This document shows positions 42,603 through 51,100 of a DNA stretch of 64,000 bases, piece by piece. The notes below the pieces were generated by a model that did no database searches, was not told the DNA's origin, and saw only the letters and a program-made list of their open reading frames with translations. Each line of letters begins with the position of its first letter. Position 1 is the stretch's first letter. Origin of the DNA: Phosphoribacter sp037046615 (GTDB lineage: Bacteria; Actinomycetota; Actinomycetes; Actinomycetales; Dermatophilaceae); assembly GCA_037046615.1 (NCBI GenBank), contig JBAOHD010000008.1:186001-250000 (forward strand), given 5' to 3'. The position numbers were made by a program, and so were the translations under genes.

Positions 42603-43004
42603 ATGAAGACCATGACCCGGATCTTCTGGTCACTGTTTGTGTTTTTCCTCGTGTTGGTTCCCGTCTACGGCATCTGGAACAACTGGGCCGAGGTAGCCGG
42701 GCCGATCGCGCTGCTGCTCACGGCCCTCATGATGGCCCTGGCCGGGTGGTACCTCGGCGTCACCCAGAAGAAGTTCGACTCTCGCCCTGAAGACGACCAC
42801 AACGCGGAGATCTCGGCCGAGGCCGGTGACTACGGCTTCTTCACGCCGTACTCCTGGTGGCCGCTGTGGCTCGGTCTGTCCTGCGCCCTGCTGTTCGCAG
42901 GTCTGGCCGTCGGCTGGTGGCTGTTCATGATCGCTGCGGTCATCGCGGCCTGGGCCCTCGTCGGCTGGGTCTTCGAGCACTACCGCGGCGAGCACGCCAA
43001 CTGA
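42603..43004 (+). CDS. ctaF: Actinobacterial cytochrome c oxidase subunit IV
   Basis: A 133-residue membrane protein with four hydrophobic segments: IFWSLFVFFLVLVPVYGIW, GPIALLLTALMMALAGWYLG, the conserved DYGFFTPYSWWPLWLGLSCA, and WLFMIAAVIAAWALVGWVFE, ending HYRGEHAN. This is the standard CtaF layout in actinobacteria. ATG 42603 lies 3 bases after ctaD. A hairpin after the gene ends the operon. Confidence 0.92.
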   Translation: MKTMTRIFWSLFVFFLVLVPVYGIWNNWAEVAGPIALLLTALMMALAGWYLGVTQKKFDSRPEDDHNAEISAEAGDYGFFTPYSWWPLWLGLSCALLFAGLAVGWWLFMIAAVIAAWALVGWVFEHYRGEHAN

Positions 43005-43027
43005 CCTTTCACCCCACGCACCATCCC

Positions 43028-43057
43028 AGAGGCCACCAGCACCCGCTGGTGGCCTCT
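43028..43057. terminator. Hairpin terminator after ctaF
   Basis: Perfect 12-base arms AGAGGCCACCAG (43028-43039) and CTGGTGGCCTCT (43046-43057) with a six-base loop, between convergent ctaF and the zincin gene. There is no T tract, as often in high-GC genomes. Confidence 0.7.
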
Positions 43058-43083
43058 CGGCATGGTGCTGAGGTGGGGGTCGA

Positions 43084-43449
43084 CTAGGCCCACCCGAGCT
43101 CGTGGAGCCGGTCGTCATCGATCCCGAAGTGGTGGGCCACCTCGTGGATCACGGTAATCGCGATCTCCTCCCGGAGTTCCTCGCGCGTTGAACACATCCG
43201 CTGCAAGGGCCCCTGGAACAGGATGATCCGGTCGGGCAGAGCACCAGCCCAGGAGTCGTCTCGTTCGGTCAGCGGGATGCCGTCGTAGACGCCGAGGAGC
43301 TCCTCCTCGCCTGGCTCCGGCTCGGCCTCGACGAAGATGGCGACATTGCGCAGGTGCTCGCGCAGGGCCGAGGGAATCTCGGCCAGGGCACGCTCGGCCT
43401 CGGCGACGAACTCCTCCTCGGTCAGCTCGACCGGCAGCCCGTCACTCAT
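43084..43449 (-). CDS. Small zincin-like metallopeptidase family protein
   Basis: 121 residues. It ends with the minimal zinc site HEVAHHFGIDDDRLHELGW, HExxH plus a downstream Asp as in the Acel_2062-like (DUF1025) zincins. The N-terminal part has EEFVAEAERALAEIPSAL and VAIFVEAEPEPGEEELLGVY; RIILFQGPLQRMC precedes the helix. It is cytoplasmic, with no signal. Peptidase activity has not been shown for the family as far as I know. Confidence 0.9.
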   Translation of the reverse strand: MSDGLPVELTEEEFVAEAERALAEIPSALREHLRNVAIFVEAEPEPGEEELLGVYDGIPLTERDDSWAGALPDRIILFQGPLQRMCSTREELREEIAITVIHEVAHHFGIDDDRLHELGWA

Positions 43450-43515
43450 GCGCGACAGCTTGCCACGACCGGCAATCCGGTTGAGTGGGTGTCGTCGTCG
43501 TGGTTGGCTCACGAC

Positions 43516-44385
43516 GTGCCTCACGTGCCTGTCATCCCTCCGGTATGCCGCCCCGGCGATCGGGTCGCACTCGTCTCGCCGTCCTGGGCGGCACCCGCGC
43601 ACTATCCGGCGCTGCACGATCTAGCGATCGCACGCCTTCAGGACGACCTGGGGCTCATCCCAGTGGAGCACCCCACGACTCGGACCGCCGGCGCTCCCGC
43701 AGCACGCGCCCGTGACCTCATGGCTGCCTTCACCGACCCCGAGATCCGGGCAGTCATGGCGACGATTGGTGGTGACGACCAAATCACGGTCCTCCCGCAC
43801 CTGGACGCCGCGGCCCTCTCCGCCGACCCTCGCAGCCTGACCGACCTCCCCGTCGACCAACCATCACCGGAAGGGTGGACCTGGGTCGACTGTCCGGTGT
43901 CGGTGACCGGTCGGACGTGGGGCGGCAATCTCGAAGTCCTGCCGTGGATCCTCGGGGTCGGAGCACACGTGCGGCCTGTCACGGCATACGAGGGGTGCAT
44001 CCTGCTGCTTGAGACCTCCGAGGAACATCCGCCCGCAGCGGACGTGCGTTGCATGATGACGGTCTTGGGGGAGCGTGGCCTGCTCAGCCAGGTGGCGGGC
44101 GTGGTCGCGGCAAGGCCCGCCTCTCATGACCGGGGAGACGACCCGGGCCCCTCTGCCCGTCAGGCATACCGGGATGCTCAACGGGACACGATCGTCGCGG
44201 CCGTCGCGCGCTATGCGCCCGGCATACCGGTCGTCGTCGGAGTCGAATTCGGGCACACGAGCCCGCAGTACGTGCTTCCCTACGGCGGGCCGCTCCGCCT
44301 GGATCCGGCGATCGGCGCCCTCGTTGTCGAAAACGGCGCGTCAACGCCCTCTGGAGCTCGTCAGGAGGCGAAGGGGTGCGTGTGA
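43516..44385 (+). CDS. S66-family (LD-carboxypeptidase/MccF-like) protein lacking the nucleophile segment
   Basis: 289 residues. The N-terminal part fits S66 peptidases (PGDRVALVSPSWAAP, LMAAFTDPEIRAVMATIGGD), as does the C-terminal part (VTGRTWGGNLEVLPWILGVG, GCILLLETSEE, VVVGVEFGHTSPQYVLPYG with the catalytic His). Between ITVLPHLD and GWTWVDCPV only about 25 residues remain where relatives have about 100, including the GYSDNT block with the Ser nucleophile. The deletion is in frame. Start GTG 43516 is the first with family content. Enzyme activity is unlikely by inference. Confidence 0.75.
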   Translation: MPHVPVIPPVCRPGDRVALVSPSWAAPAHYPALHDLAIARLQDDLGLIPVEHPTTRTAGAPAARARDLMAAFTDPEIRAVMATIGGDDQITVLPHLDAAALSADPRSLTDLPVDQPSPEGWTWVDCPVSVTGRTWGGNLEVLPWILGVGAHVRPVTAYEGCILLLETSEEHPPAADVRCMMTVLGERGLLSQVAGVVAARPASHDRGDDPGPSARQAYRDAQRDTIVAAVARYAPGIPVVVGVEFGHTSPQYVLPYGGPLRLDPAIGALVVENGASTPSGARQEAKGCV

Positions 44386-44672
44386 CCGTCCGAGTCCGTC
44401 CGGGCGCCTCCAGGACCCGTGTGGGCGGTTCCTTTGGAGATGGCGCGCAGCGTGCCCTCGTCGTGGCCGTCTCGGCTCGGGCCGTGGATGGCGCCGCCAC
44501 CCAGGCCACCTTGGCTGCCATCGCCGACGCGTTCGGAGTGCGCCCACGTGAGGTGACCCTCGTGAGCGGGGCCACCCACCGGACCAAGATCGTGGAGATT
44601 GCGATCGACCCGAGTCGTGGTGAGGCTCGGCTGGGCGACCTCCTCGGCAGCTCGTCCGGCGACAGGAGCTGA
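44376..44672 (+). CDS. DUF167 (YggU-family) protein
   Basis: A 98-residue single-domain protein: VTVRVRPGASRTRVGG, ALVVAVSARAVDGAATQA (family consensus is A-x-A-x-G-A-N), LAAIADAFGVRPREVTLVSG and HRTKIVEIAI. GTG 44376 is preferred because AGGAGG lies 7 bases upstream; GTG 44382 overlaps the previous stop. It overlaps the S66-like gene and is probably coupled to it. Function unknown. Confidence 0.9.
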   Translation: MRVTVRVRPGASRTRVGGSFGDGAQRALVVAVSARAVDGAATQATLAAIADAFGVRPREVTLVSGATHRTKIVEIAIDPSRGEARLGDLLGSSSGDRS

Positions 44673-44692
44673 CGCGCTTGCCGCATGACGAC

Positions 44693-44725
44693 GAAGGGCC
44701 CCTCCCACAGCGGGAGGGGCCCTTC
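44693..44725. terminator. Bidirectional terminator between DUF167 gene and qcrB
   Basis: Perfect 14-base arms GAAGGGCCCCTCCC (44693-44706) and GGGAGGGGCCCTTC (44712-44725) with a five-base loop, between two convergent transcripts. Confidence 0.85.
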
Positions 44726-44753
44726 GGACGTCCTGTCCGGCGTCGGGCTGTGA

Positions 44754-46475
44754 TCAGTCCTGCTTCGCGCGTTTGATGCCCGCAGGAGCAGCGGCCGGAG
44801 CTTCGATGGCCTCGTGCTCGCCGTGGTGGTGAGCGGCAGCCAACTCAGCCGGGGTGACGGGCTCGACCCGGTCCTTGAAGAAGAAGCGCGACAGCTTGGC
44901 GCGGCGGCGTTCCTTCTTGGCGGCCTTGCTTGAGACCCCGTTGGCGTCCTTGCCCGAGCCGATGGCGATCGGGGCGGGGGACTCGAAGGAGACGAGCTTC
45001 CACTGGGTGTAGGGGTCGAGGTCCTCGTGGACCTCGTAGTAGCGCCCTTCTGGGGTGCGGACGAGGGTGCCCGACTCGCGGCCGTGCAAGACCATGTCCC
45101 GGTCGTGGCGCTGCAGCGAGAGGCAGATCCGCTTGGTGACCCAGAAGGCCAGGATGGGTCCGACGAAGAAGAGCACCCGGAATGCCTCGGTGATGTCATT
45201 GATCGACATCTGCAGGCGGATAGCCATGATGTCGTTGCCTGCGGCGAAGAACAGCACGAGGTATGCCGTGATCGCAGCCACCCCGAGGGCGGTGCGGGTC
45301 GGAGCGTTGCGGGGACGGTCGAGCAGGTGGTGCTCGCGGTTGTCACCGGTGATCCAGCGCTCGATGAACGGGTAGGCGCCGGTGATCGTGTACATGACCG
45401 GGATGAGCAGGATCGCCCCGAGGAAGACGTTGAGGCTCAACGTGAACCCGAAGATCTCAAACTCAAGCCAGCCGGGCAGCAGACGGAGGGCACCGTCGGC
45501 GAAGCCCATGTACCAGTCAGGCTGAGAGCCCGCGGTCACCGGTGACGGGTCGTAGGGACCGTAGGCCCAGATGGGGTTGATCGTCACGAGCGCCGAGATG
45601 AGCGTCAGCACACCGAAGACGAGGAAGAAGAAGCCACCAGCCTTGGCCGTGTAGACCGGCATGAGCGGGAAGCCCACGACGTTTTCGTTCGTGCGGCCGG
45701 GGCCGGGGTACTGCGTGTGCTTGTGCACCATGACGAGGATGAGGTGCGCGGCGAACAGACCCACGAGGATCGCGGGCAGCAACAGGATGTGCACCGAGTA
45801 GAGGCGAGGGATGATCGCCTCACCCGGGAACGCGCCGCCGAACACGATGTAGGAAACCCACGATCCGACAATCGGGATCGAGCGCATGAAGCCCTCAGCG
45901 GCCCGGATGCCCGTGCCCGAGAGCAGGTCGTCCGGGAGGGAGTAGCCGGCGAATCCTTCGATGAGGGCGAGCATCGACAGAATGGTGCCGATGACCCAGT
46001 TGATCTCGCGGGGCTTGCGGAAGGCGCCGGTGAAGAACACGCGGAACATGTGCACCGACAGCGACACGACGAACATCAGCGCTGCCCAGTGGTGGATCTG
46101 CCGGATGAGCAGGCCGCCACGCACATCGAAGGAGATCGCGAGTGTCGAGGAGTAGGCCTCGGACATCGTGATGCCCTTGAGGGGCAGGTAGCTGCCCTGG
46201 TAAGGGATCTGACCCATGCTCGGGACGAACCAGAACGTCAAGAACACGCCGGTGAGCAGGCAGATGATCATGGAGTACATGGCCACCTCGCCCAGCATGA
46301 AGCTCCAGTGGTCGGGGAAGACCTTCTTGAGCATCTTCGAGGCGCCCTTGGCCAGGCCAGTGCGCTCGTCGACCCAGACGCCGAGTTTGCCGGCCTTGGT
46401 GGTGGGTGCGCCCGCTCGGGCGGAGGTGTCGCCGGCCCGGAGGTCAGCGGCGCGGGGGCTGGCTGCGGTCGTCAC
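44754..46475 (-). CDS. qcrB: Cytochrome bc1 complex cytochrome b subunit
   Basis: 573-residue di-haem cytochrome b of the actinobacterial bcc complex. The N-terminal soluble segment is followed by membrane helices with haem ligands in GGLLIRQIHHWAALMFVVSL and HMFRVFFTGAF, and in LYSVHILLLPAILVGLFAAH; GYSLPDDLLSG and the Qo-site PIWAYGPYDP (PDWYMGF follows) are present. The long C-terminal extension after the last helix is typical of actinobacteria. GTG 46475 overlaps the qcrA stop by 4 bases; the frame stays open upstream but only as antisense-like sequence. Confidence 0.96.
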   Translation of the reverse strand: MTTAASPRAADLRAGDTSARAGAPTTKAGKLGVWVDERTGLAKGASKMLKKVFPDHWSFMLGEVAMYSMIICLLTGVFLTFWFVPSMGQIPYQGSYLPLKGITMSEAYSSTLAISFDVRGGLLIRQIHHWAALMFVVSLSVHMFRVFFTGAFRKPREINWVIGTILSMLALIEGFAGYSLPDDLLSGTGIRAAEGFMRSIPIVGSWVSYIVFGGAFPGEAIIPRLYSVHILLLPAILVGLFAAHLILVMVHKHTQYPGPGRTNENVVGFPLMPVYTAKAGGFFFLVFGVLTLISALVTINPIWAYGPYDPSPVTAGSQPDWYMGFADGALRLLPGWLEFEIFGFTLSLNVFLGAILLIPVMYTITGAYPFIERWITGDNREHHLLDRPRNAPTRTALGVAAITAYLVLFFAAGNDIMAIRLQMSINDITEAFRVLFFVGPILAFWVTKRICLSLQRHDRDMVLHGRESGTLVRTPEGRYYEVHEDLDPYTQWKLVSFESPAPIAIGSGKDANGVSSKAAKKERRRAKLSRFFFKDRVEPVTPAELAAAHHHGEHEAIEAPAAAPAGIKRAKQD

Positions 46476-47503
46476 TTCTTGCGCTCCCAGTAGCTCGGGC
46501 CGACAGGCTCCACGAATCCTTGCGGGGCGACCAGGTAACCCTCGTCGTCGATGGTGATCTTCAACTGCGGCAGCGGACGCTTGGCCGGGCCGAAGATCAC
46601 GTTGCAGTCGCGCGTCACGTCGAAGGTCGACTGGTGGCACGGGCACAGCAGGTGGTGGGTCTGCTGCTCGTAGAGCCCGACCGGGCAGCCGACGTGGGTG
46701 CAGATCTTGGAGTAGGCGACGATTCCTTCGTACCCCCACGACTTGGCCTTGGTGCCCAGGTCATCGGTCGCGAACGCCGAGGGGTGCAAGCGCATGAGCA
46801 GCACGGCGGCCTTGGCCTTGTCCTCGAGGACGTGGTGGGAGTCCTTGATGGTCTCCGGCAGCACGTGGAACACCGCACCGATGGAGACATCGGAGGCCTT
46901 GATGGGGGTGCGCTCGACATCGCGGACGAGACGGATCGGCTTGCCACCCTTGGGCACGTCCCAAATCGTTTCCTTGGACTCCTCGAGTGCCTTGGTCGGG
47001 TTGCCCATGGAGCCGGCCAGCTGGACGCCGAGCGGGAGGGCGAAGAGCCCGAGCGCGGTGGCGCCAGTGGCCTTGAGGAGAGGACGACGCTTGAGCTGAG
47101 CTTCCTCAGCTCCGGCTGCAAGGACCCCAGCCGCCTTGGCGCGGTCCTCGTCGCTCGAGCCGATGGGGTGACGCTCCTCGATGACCTCTTCGTCCGACAT
47201 CAAGGTCTTGGCCCAGTGGACTGCGCCAAACCCGATGCCGAGCAGCGCGATCGCGAGGGTGACACCGAGGAGGACGTTGAGCAGGAGCGTCTTGCCGATG
47301 AAGGGTACGAACACCTCGGTCGTGTTGCTCACCGCGAAGTAGCTCACGATGAAGCCGATGGTGCCGAGGATGGACAGGGTGAACAACCCCGCCACCTGGC
47401 GCTCAGCGCGCTTGGCGGCGCGCGGGTCGTCGTCGGCCGCACGGTGGACGTGTGGCGGAAGTCCGGGATTCTCGAACGTGGCCGGAAGGCCCTGGTCGCT
47501 CAT
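46472..47503 (-). CDS. qcrA: Cytochrome bc1 complex Rieske iron-sulfur subunit
   Basis: 343 residues with three N-terminal membrane helices (LFTLSILGTIGFIVSYFAVS, VLLGVTLAIALLGIGFGAVH, TGATALGLFALPLGVQLAG), as in actinobacterial QcrA. The 2Fe-2S site is CTHVGCPVGLYEQQ and LLCPCHQSTFDV, with both Cys-x-His pairs. ATG 47503. It lies between qcrC and qcrB in the same operon. Confidence 0.96.
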   Translation of the reverse strand: MSDQGLPATFENPGLPPHVHRAADDDPRAAKRAERQVAGLFTLSILGTIGFIVSYFAVSNTTEVFVPFIGKTLLLNVLLGVTLAIALLGIGFGAVHWAKTLMSDEEVIEERHPIGSSDEDRAKAAGVLAAGAEEAQLKRRPLLKATGATALGLFALPLGVQLAGSMGNPTKALEESKETIWDVPKGGKPIRLVRDVERTPIKASDVSIGAVFHVLPETIKDSHHVLEDKAKAAVLLMRLHPSAFATDDLGTKAKSWGYEGIVAYSKICTHVGCPVGLYEQQTHHLLCPCHQSTFDVTRDCNVIFGPAKRPLPQLKITIDDEGYLVAPQGFVEPVGPSYWERKK

Positions 47504-47548
47504 GCGGTCATCGATCCTGTCGGTTCGTGCGGATTCAGGCGGACGGGG

Positions 47549-48340
47549 TCAGGCGGCCTTCTGGCCGAGCCAGAAAGCGACACCGATCATGAGGATCAGA
47601 CCGAAGATCCAGATGAACAGACCTTCCGAAACCGGACCCAGGTTGCCGAGGCTCATGCCGCCCACGTTGGGCTGATTCTCGAACGTCTTGAGGTACTTGA
47701 CGATGGACGCCTTGCCCTCTTCGTTGATGTTCTTGTCGTCGAACACGGGCATGGACTGGGGGCCGGTGAGCATGGCCTCGACGATGTATTTGCCCTCGAC
47801 GCCTTGCACCGGCGGGGCGTACTTTCCGCGAGTCAGCGCGCCACCGGCACCTGAGACGTTGTGACACATGGCGCAGTTGACGCGGAAGAGCTCACCGCCG
47901 AGCGCGGGGTCGCCGCCTTCGCCGTTGGAGATCTTCTCGTCCGGGATGGCAGGGCCAGGCGCAAGCGAGGCGACATACGCCGCCATCGCGGCGATCTGCT
48001 CCTCGTTGTACATCACCCGCTCACCACGGGGAGCCTGGACGTTGGGCGCGGACAACGGCATACGGCCCGTGCCGACCTGGAAGTCCACGGACGCAGCGCC
48101 GACGCCGATCAGGGTGGGCCCGGACTTCGTGCCTTCTGCCGACAGGCCGTGGCAGGACGCGCAGTTGGCGAGGAAGAGCTGACGGCCTTCGGCGACCTTG
48201 TCGGCTGAGACGGAGGCGACCGCGGCCTGGGCCGGCTTCGGCGCAAAGATCGAGTATGCCGCGCCGACCAGCGCCAGCCCGAGCACGAGCAGCACGGCGA
48301 TGGCGGCGGGGTGACGGCGGCGTGCGGCCAAGGCGTTCAC
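47549..48340 (-). CDS. qcrC: Cytochrome bc1 complex di-haem cytochrome c subunit
   Basis: 263 residues. The N-terminal signal/anchor (AIAVLLVLGLALVGAAYSIF) is followed by two c-type haem domains, CASCH (60-64) and CAMCH (156-160), with axial Met candidates in TGRMPLSAP and QSMPVFDDK, and a C-terminal membrane helix (LFIWIFGLILMIGVAFWLG). The di-haem form carries electrons directly from the bc complex to the oxidase, replacing soluble cytochrome c. It lies 49 bases after ctaE. Confidence 0.95.
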   Translation of the reverse strand: MNALAARRRHPAAIAVLLVLGLALVGAAYSIFAPKPAQAAVASVSADKVAEGRQLFLANCASCHGLSAEGTKSGPTLIGVGAASVDFQVGTGRMPLSAPNVQAPRGERVMYNEEQIAAMAAYVASLAPGPAIPDEKISNGEGGDPALGGELFRVNCAMCHNVSGAGGALTRGKYAPPVQGVEGKYIVEAMLTGPQSMPVFDDKNINEEGKASIVKYLKTFENQPNVGGMSLGNLGPVSEGLFIWIFGLILMIGVAFWLGQKAA

Positions 48341-48389
48341 GATGCAGTCCTGTCGTTGTTGTTCGTCGTAGTCACGTCGAGAGCGGGGG

Positions 48390-49046
48390 TCACTTGAGGA
48401 GGTAGATGACCGCGAACAGCGCGATCCACACCACGTCGACGAAGTGCCAGTAGTAGGAGGTCACGACCGCGCCGACGGCCTGGGTGTGCGTGTAGCGGCG
48501 AGTCATGAAGGTGCGGCCGATGATGAGCAGGAAGGCCAAGAGGCCACCGGTCACGTGGAGGCCGTGGAAGCCGGTCGCCATGTAGAAGACCGAGCCGTAA
48601 CGGTCGCTGGAGAGCGTGACGTTCTCGCTCACGAGCTTGGCGTACTCGTAGACCTGACCGGCGATGAAGACCGAGCCGAAGAGGTAAGTCAGGACGTACC
48701 ACTCGCGCATGCCCCAGGTGCCGATCTGGGAGAGCTTGCCCGTGCGGGCGACCTGCCCCCGCTCGGCCTTCATGACGCCGATCTGGCACCAGACCGACGA
48801 GATCACGAGGACGAGCGTGTTGGCCACCGCGAAGGTGACATTGAGCTTTGCGGTCTGCTCGGCCCACAGCTCGTGCGACACCGCACGGAGCTGGAAGTAG
48901 ACCGCGAACAGTCCCGCAAAGAACATGAGTTCGCTCGAGAGCCAGACCATCGTGCCGACCTGGACCATGTTGGGTCGGGTCGCCGGTCCGTGCCCGGTGC
49001 TGACGGGGTGCGCTGAGATCGCCGATGCTGTCGCCACGCGCGACAT
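48390..49046 (-). CDS. ctaE: Cytochrome c oxidase subunit III
   Basis: 218 residues, five membrane segments in the actinobacterial short form: VWLSSELMFFAGLFAVYFQL, VTFAVANTLVLVISSVWCQI, WYVLTYLFGSVFIAGQVYEY, SVFYMATGFHGLHVTGGLLA and VVTSYYWHFVDVVWIALFAV. ATG 49046 is used; TAATGT (49043-49048, minus) lies across it and ends five bases before the in-frame GTG 49037, which may be a leaderless start instead. First gene of ctaE-qcrC-qcrA-qcrB. Confidence 0.94.
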   Translation of the reverse strand: MSRVATASAISAHPVSTGHGPATRPNMVQVGTMVWLSSELMFFAGLFAVYFQLRAVSHELWAEQTAKLNVTFAVANTLVLVISSVWCQIGVMKAERGQVARTGKLSQIGTWGMREWYVLTYLFGSVFIAGQVYEYAKLVSENVTLSSDRYGSVFYMATGFHGLHVTGGLLAFLLIIGRTFMTRRYTHTQAVGAVVTSYYWHFVDVVWIALFAVIYLLK

Positions 49047-49266
49047 TATGGCGTGTCCAGGGGGACCCCGTGTGACCGACCCCCCGGTTTTTCTGACACT
49101 GAGTCGGTTTCTTGGCCTCTTCACGCATGAGTTGAGTCACGTTGAGCGCGAAGCTGTCCCGGTCGCCGGCAGATTCTCGGTCGACCCGAGCGCCCTCGCG
49201 GGACCGCGGTGACCGGACGCGGGTCGCAGCCCCGGGCCGGGCGTGCCCAGTCGCTAGCATGAGCGC

Positions 49267-49746
49267 ATGACGTCTTCGCCTGCACCGACTGCATCCTCAG
49301 CAGCTGTCGCACCCGCCGGTGCGTCGGCCGGCCAGGCCCACGCGCCTTTGGTGCGGAAGTTGTCAGTCCTGCTCTATAGCGACGACATCACCGTCCGTGA
49401 TGCGGTGCGCGTCGGCGTGGGCCGTCGCCCCGCGAGGGACGTGGAGATCGAGCGGTGGCACGAGTGCGCCACGCCGACGGCGGTCGTCGACGCGGCTGAC
49501 GCAGGTGGCTTCGACCTGTTCATCCTCGACGGCGAGGCCACCCCTCTCGGCGGGATGGGTCTGTGCCGCCAGTTGAAGAACGAAATCTTCGAATGCCCGC
49601 CTATCCTCGTGTTGACCGGACGGGTGCAGGACGGCTGGATCGCCTCGTGGTCCCAGGCTGATGCTGTCGTGCCGCAGCCGCTCGACCCGGTGGCGTTGGC
49701 AGCGGCCGTTGCCGACCTGGGCCGCACTCGCCCCGTCGCTTCCTGA
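49267..49746 (+). CDS. Stand-alone receiver-like protein
   Basis: 159 residues. After an Ala/Pro-rich N-terminus of about 30 residues there is a receiver-type fold: LSVLLYSDDITVRDAVRVGV, FDLFILDGEATPLGGMGLCR with the phospho-acceptor-like Asp, ILVLTGRVQDGWIASWSQAD and PLDPVALAAAVADL. The acidic pair is SDD, but the conserved Lys is not evident, so phosphorylation is uncertain. ATG 49267 follows TAGCAT (49255-49260) by 6 bases. It lies 6 bases before trpD. Output domain absent. Confidence 0.75.
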   Translation: MTSSPAPTASSAAVAPAGASAGQAHAPLVRKLSVLLYSDDITVRDAVRVGVGRRPARDVEIERWHECATPTAVVDAADAGGFDLFILDGEATPLGGMGLCRQLKNEIFECPPILVLTGRVQDGWIASWSQADAVVPQPLDPVALAAAVADLGRTRPVAS

Positions 49747-49752
49747 GCCGGC

Positions 49753-50793
49753 ATGGCCAGCGAGCACCAGCGAGACTGGCCCGCCCTGCTGTCACACCTC
49801 GTCGCCGGCCGTGATCTCACCCGCGAGGACTGCACTTGGGCGATGCGGGAGATCATGTCGGGGGAGGCGTCGTCGGTCCAGATTGCGGGCTTCCTCATGT
49901 CCCTGCGCGCCAAGGGCGAGACGGTCGACGAGATGCGTGGCTTGGCCGACGAGATGCTGGAGCACGCCACGCGGTTCGAGGCGCCGAGTCCGAGCATCGA
50001 CATCGTCGGCACGGGCGGTGACCGCGCGCACACCGTCAATATCTCGACGATGGCCGCGATCGTCGCCGCATCGGCGGGGTTGACGGTCGTCAAGCACGGC
50101 AACCGCGCGGCGTCCTCCTCGTCTGGGTCGGCCGACGTCCTGGAATCGCTCGGGGTCGACCTCTCGCTCTCACCGGCCAAGGTGGAGTCGGTCGCGGCCA
50201 GGGCTGGGATCACCTTCTGCTTCGCGCAGCTGTTCCACCCCTCGATGCGGTATGCCGCGGAAGCTCGCCGGGGCCTCGGCGTCGCCACCGCGTTCAACTT
50301 CCTCGGTCCGCTCACCAATCCGGCACAACCGACGTATGCCGCGGTCGGAGTCGCCGATCGTCGCATGGCGCCGTTGGTGGCGGGCGTCTTTGCGGGCCGC
50401 CGCCGGGACGCGGCGGTCTTCCGGGGAGACGACGGCCTCGATGAACTCACGCTCGCGACGACGTCGTCGGTGTGGTGGGTCCGTCGCGGTCACATCGCCC
50501 TGCATCGGCTCGACCCCGAGCGGCTCGGACTCATGCGGACGCCGACTGAGGCGCTCCGTGGGGGCGATCCGGCATACAACGCGCAGGTCGTCCGTGATCT
50601 CTGCGAGGGCGCGCGCGGGGCGGTGCGCGACGCGGTCGTGCTCAATGCCGGGCTGGCGCTGGCGCTCGCCGCCGACGTCGACACTGAACTGCACGCCGAC
50701 GTCCGAGCGGGCATGGATCGCGCCGAGGCAGCGATTGATGGGGGATCGACGAAGGACCTGTTGCACCGCTGGGTGGACGCTACGCGGGCGTGA
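49753..50793 (+). CDS. trpD: Anthranilate phosphoribosyltransferase
   Basis: Second enzyme of tryptophan synthesis, 346 residues. Motifs: MREIMSGEASSVQIAGFLMS, the PRPP loop DIVGTGGDRAHTVNISTMAA, VKHGNRAASSSSGSADVLES, FCFAQLFHPSMRYAAEARRG and FNFLGPLTNPAQP; acidic metal site in RGDDGLDELTLAT. It is not in a trp operon here; in many actinobacteria trpD sits alone near ctaE, as here. Confidence 0.96.
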   Translation: MASEHQRDWPALLSHLVAGRDLTREDCTWAMREIMSGEASSVQIAGFLMSLRAKGETVDEMRGLADEMLEHATRFEAPSPSIDIVGTGGDRAHTVNISTMAAIVAASAGLTVVKHGNRAASSSSGSADVLESLGVDLSLSPAKVESVAARAGITFCFAQLFHPSMRYAAEARRGLGVATAFNFLGPLTNPAQPTYAAVGVADRRMAPLVAGVFAGRRRDAAVFRGDDGLDELTLATTSSVWWVRRGHIALHRLDPERLGLMRTPTEALRGGDPAYNAQVVRDLCEGARGAVRDAVVLNAGLALALAADVDTELHADVRAGMDRAEAAIDGGSTKDLLHRWVDATRA

Positions 50794-50821
50794 CCGCGGC
50801 GCGCCTCCATCGGGCTAACCG

Positions 50822-51100
50822 TCAGTCGAGGCCGAGGCTGAACGCGGCTTCCAGATCGTGGGACGAGTAGGTGCGGAACGCGATATGCGTCGTCGTGCCG
50901 GTCACCCCCGTCACCTTGGACACTCGATCGGCGATGACGTCCGCGAGCTGCTCGTGCTGGCGGACGCGCACCATGACCACGAGATCCGCGTCGCCGGTGA
51001 CGGAGTAGACCTCGGAGACCCCGTCGAGCGCAGCAAGATCTTGGGCGACCTCAGGGATCCGGGAGACGTCGCAGGTCACGAGGACGATGGCGGTGATCAC
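50822..51100 (-). CDS. Lrp/AsnC ligand-binding-domain protein
   Basis: A 92-residue protein made only of the AsnC/RAM sensor domain: VITAIVLVTCDVSRIPEVAQ, VSEVYSVTGDADLVVMVRVR and GVTGTTTHIAFRTYSSHDLE. There is no HTH, so it may bind an amino acid or modulate a partner. GTG 51100 follows TACAGT (51107-51112) by 6 bases. Its start overlaps the stop of the upstream nuclease gene by 4 bases. Confidence 0.88.
   Translation of the reverse strand: MITAIVLVTCDVSRIPEVAQDLAALDGVSEVYSVTGDADLVVMVRVRQHEQLADVIADRVSKVTGVTGTTTHIAFRTYSSHDLEAAFSLGLD

Noticed and set aside
49037..49048. Leaderless GTG 49037 as the start of ctaE
   Set aside because: ATG 49046 in the same frame is conventional; the -10 hexamer overlaps it, so both remain possible, and ATG was kept.
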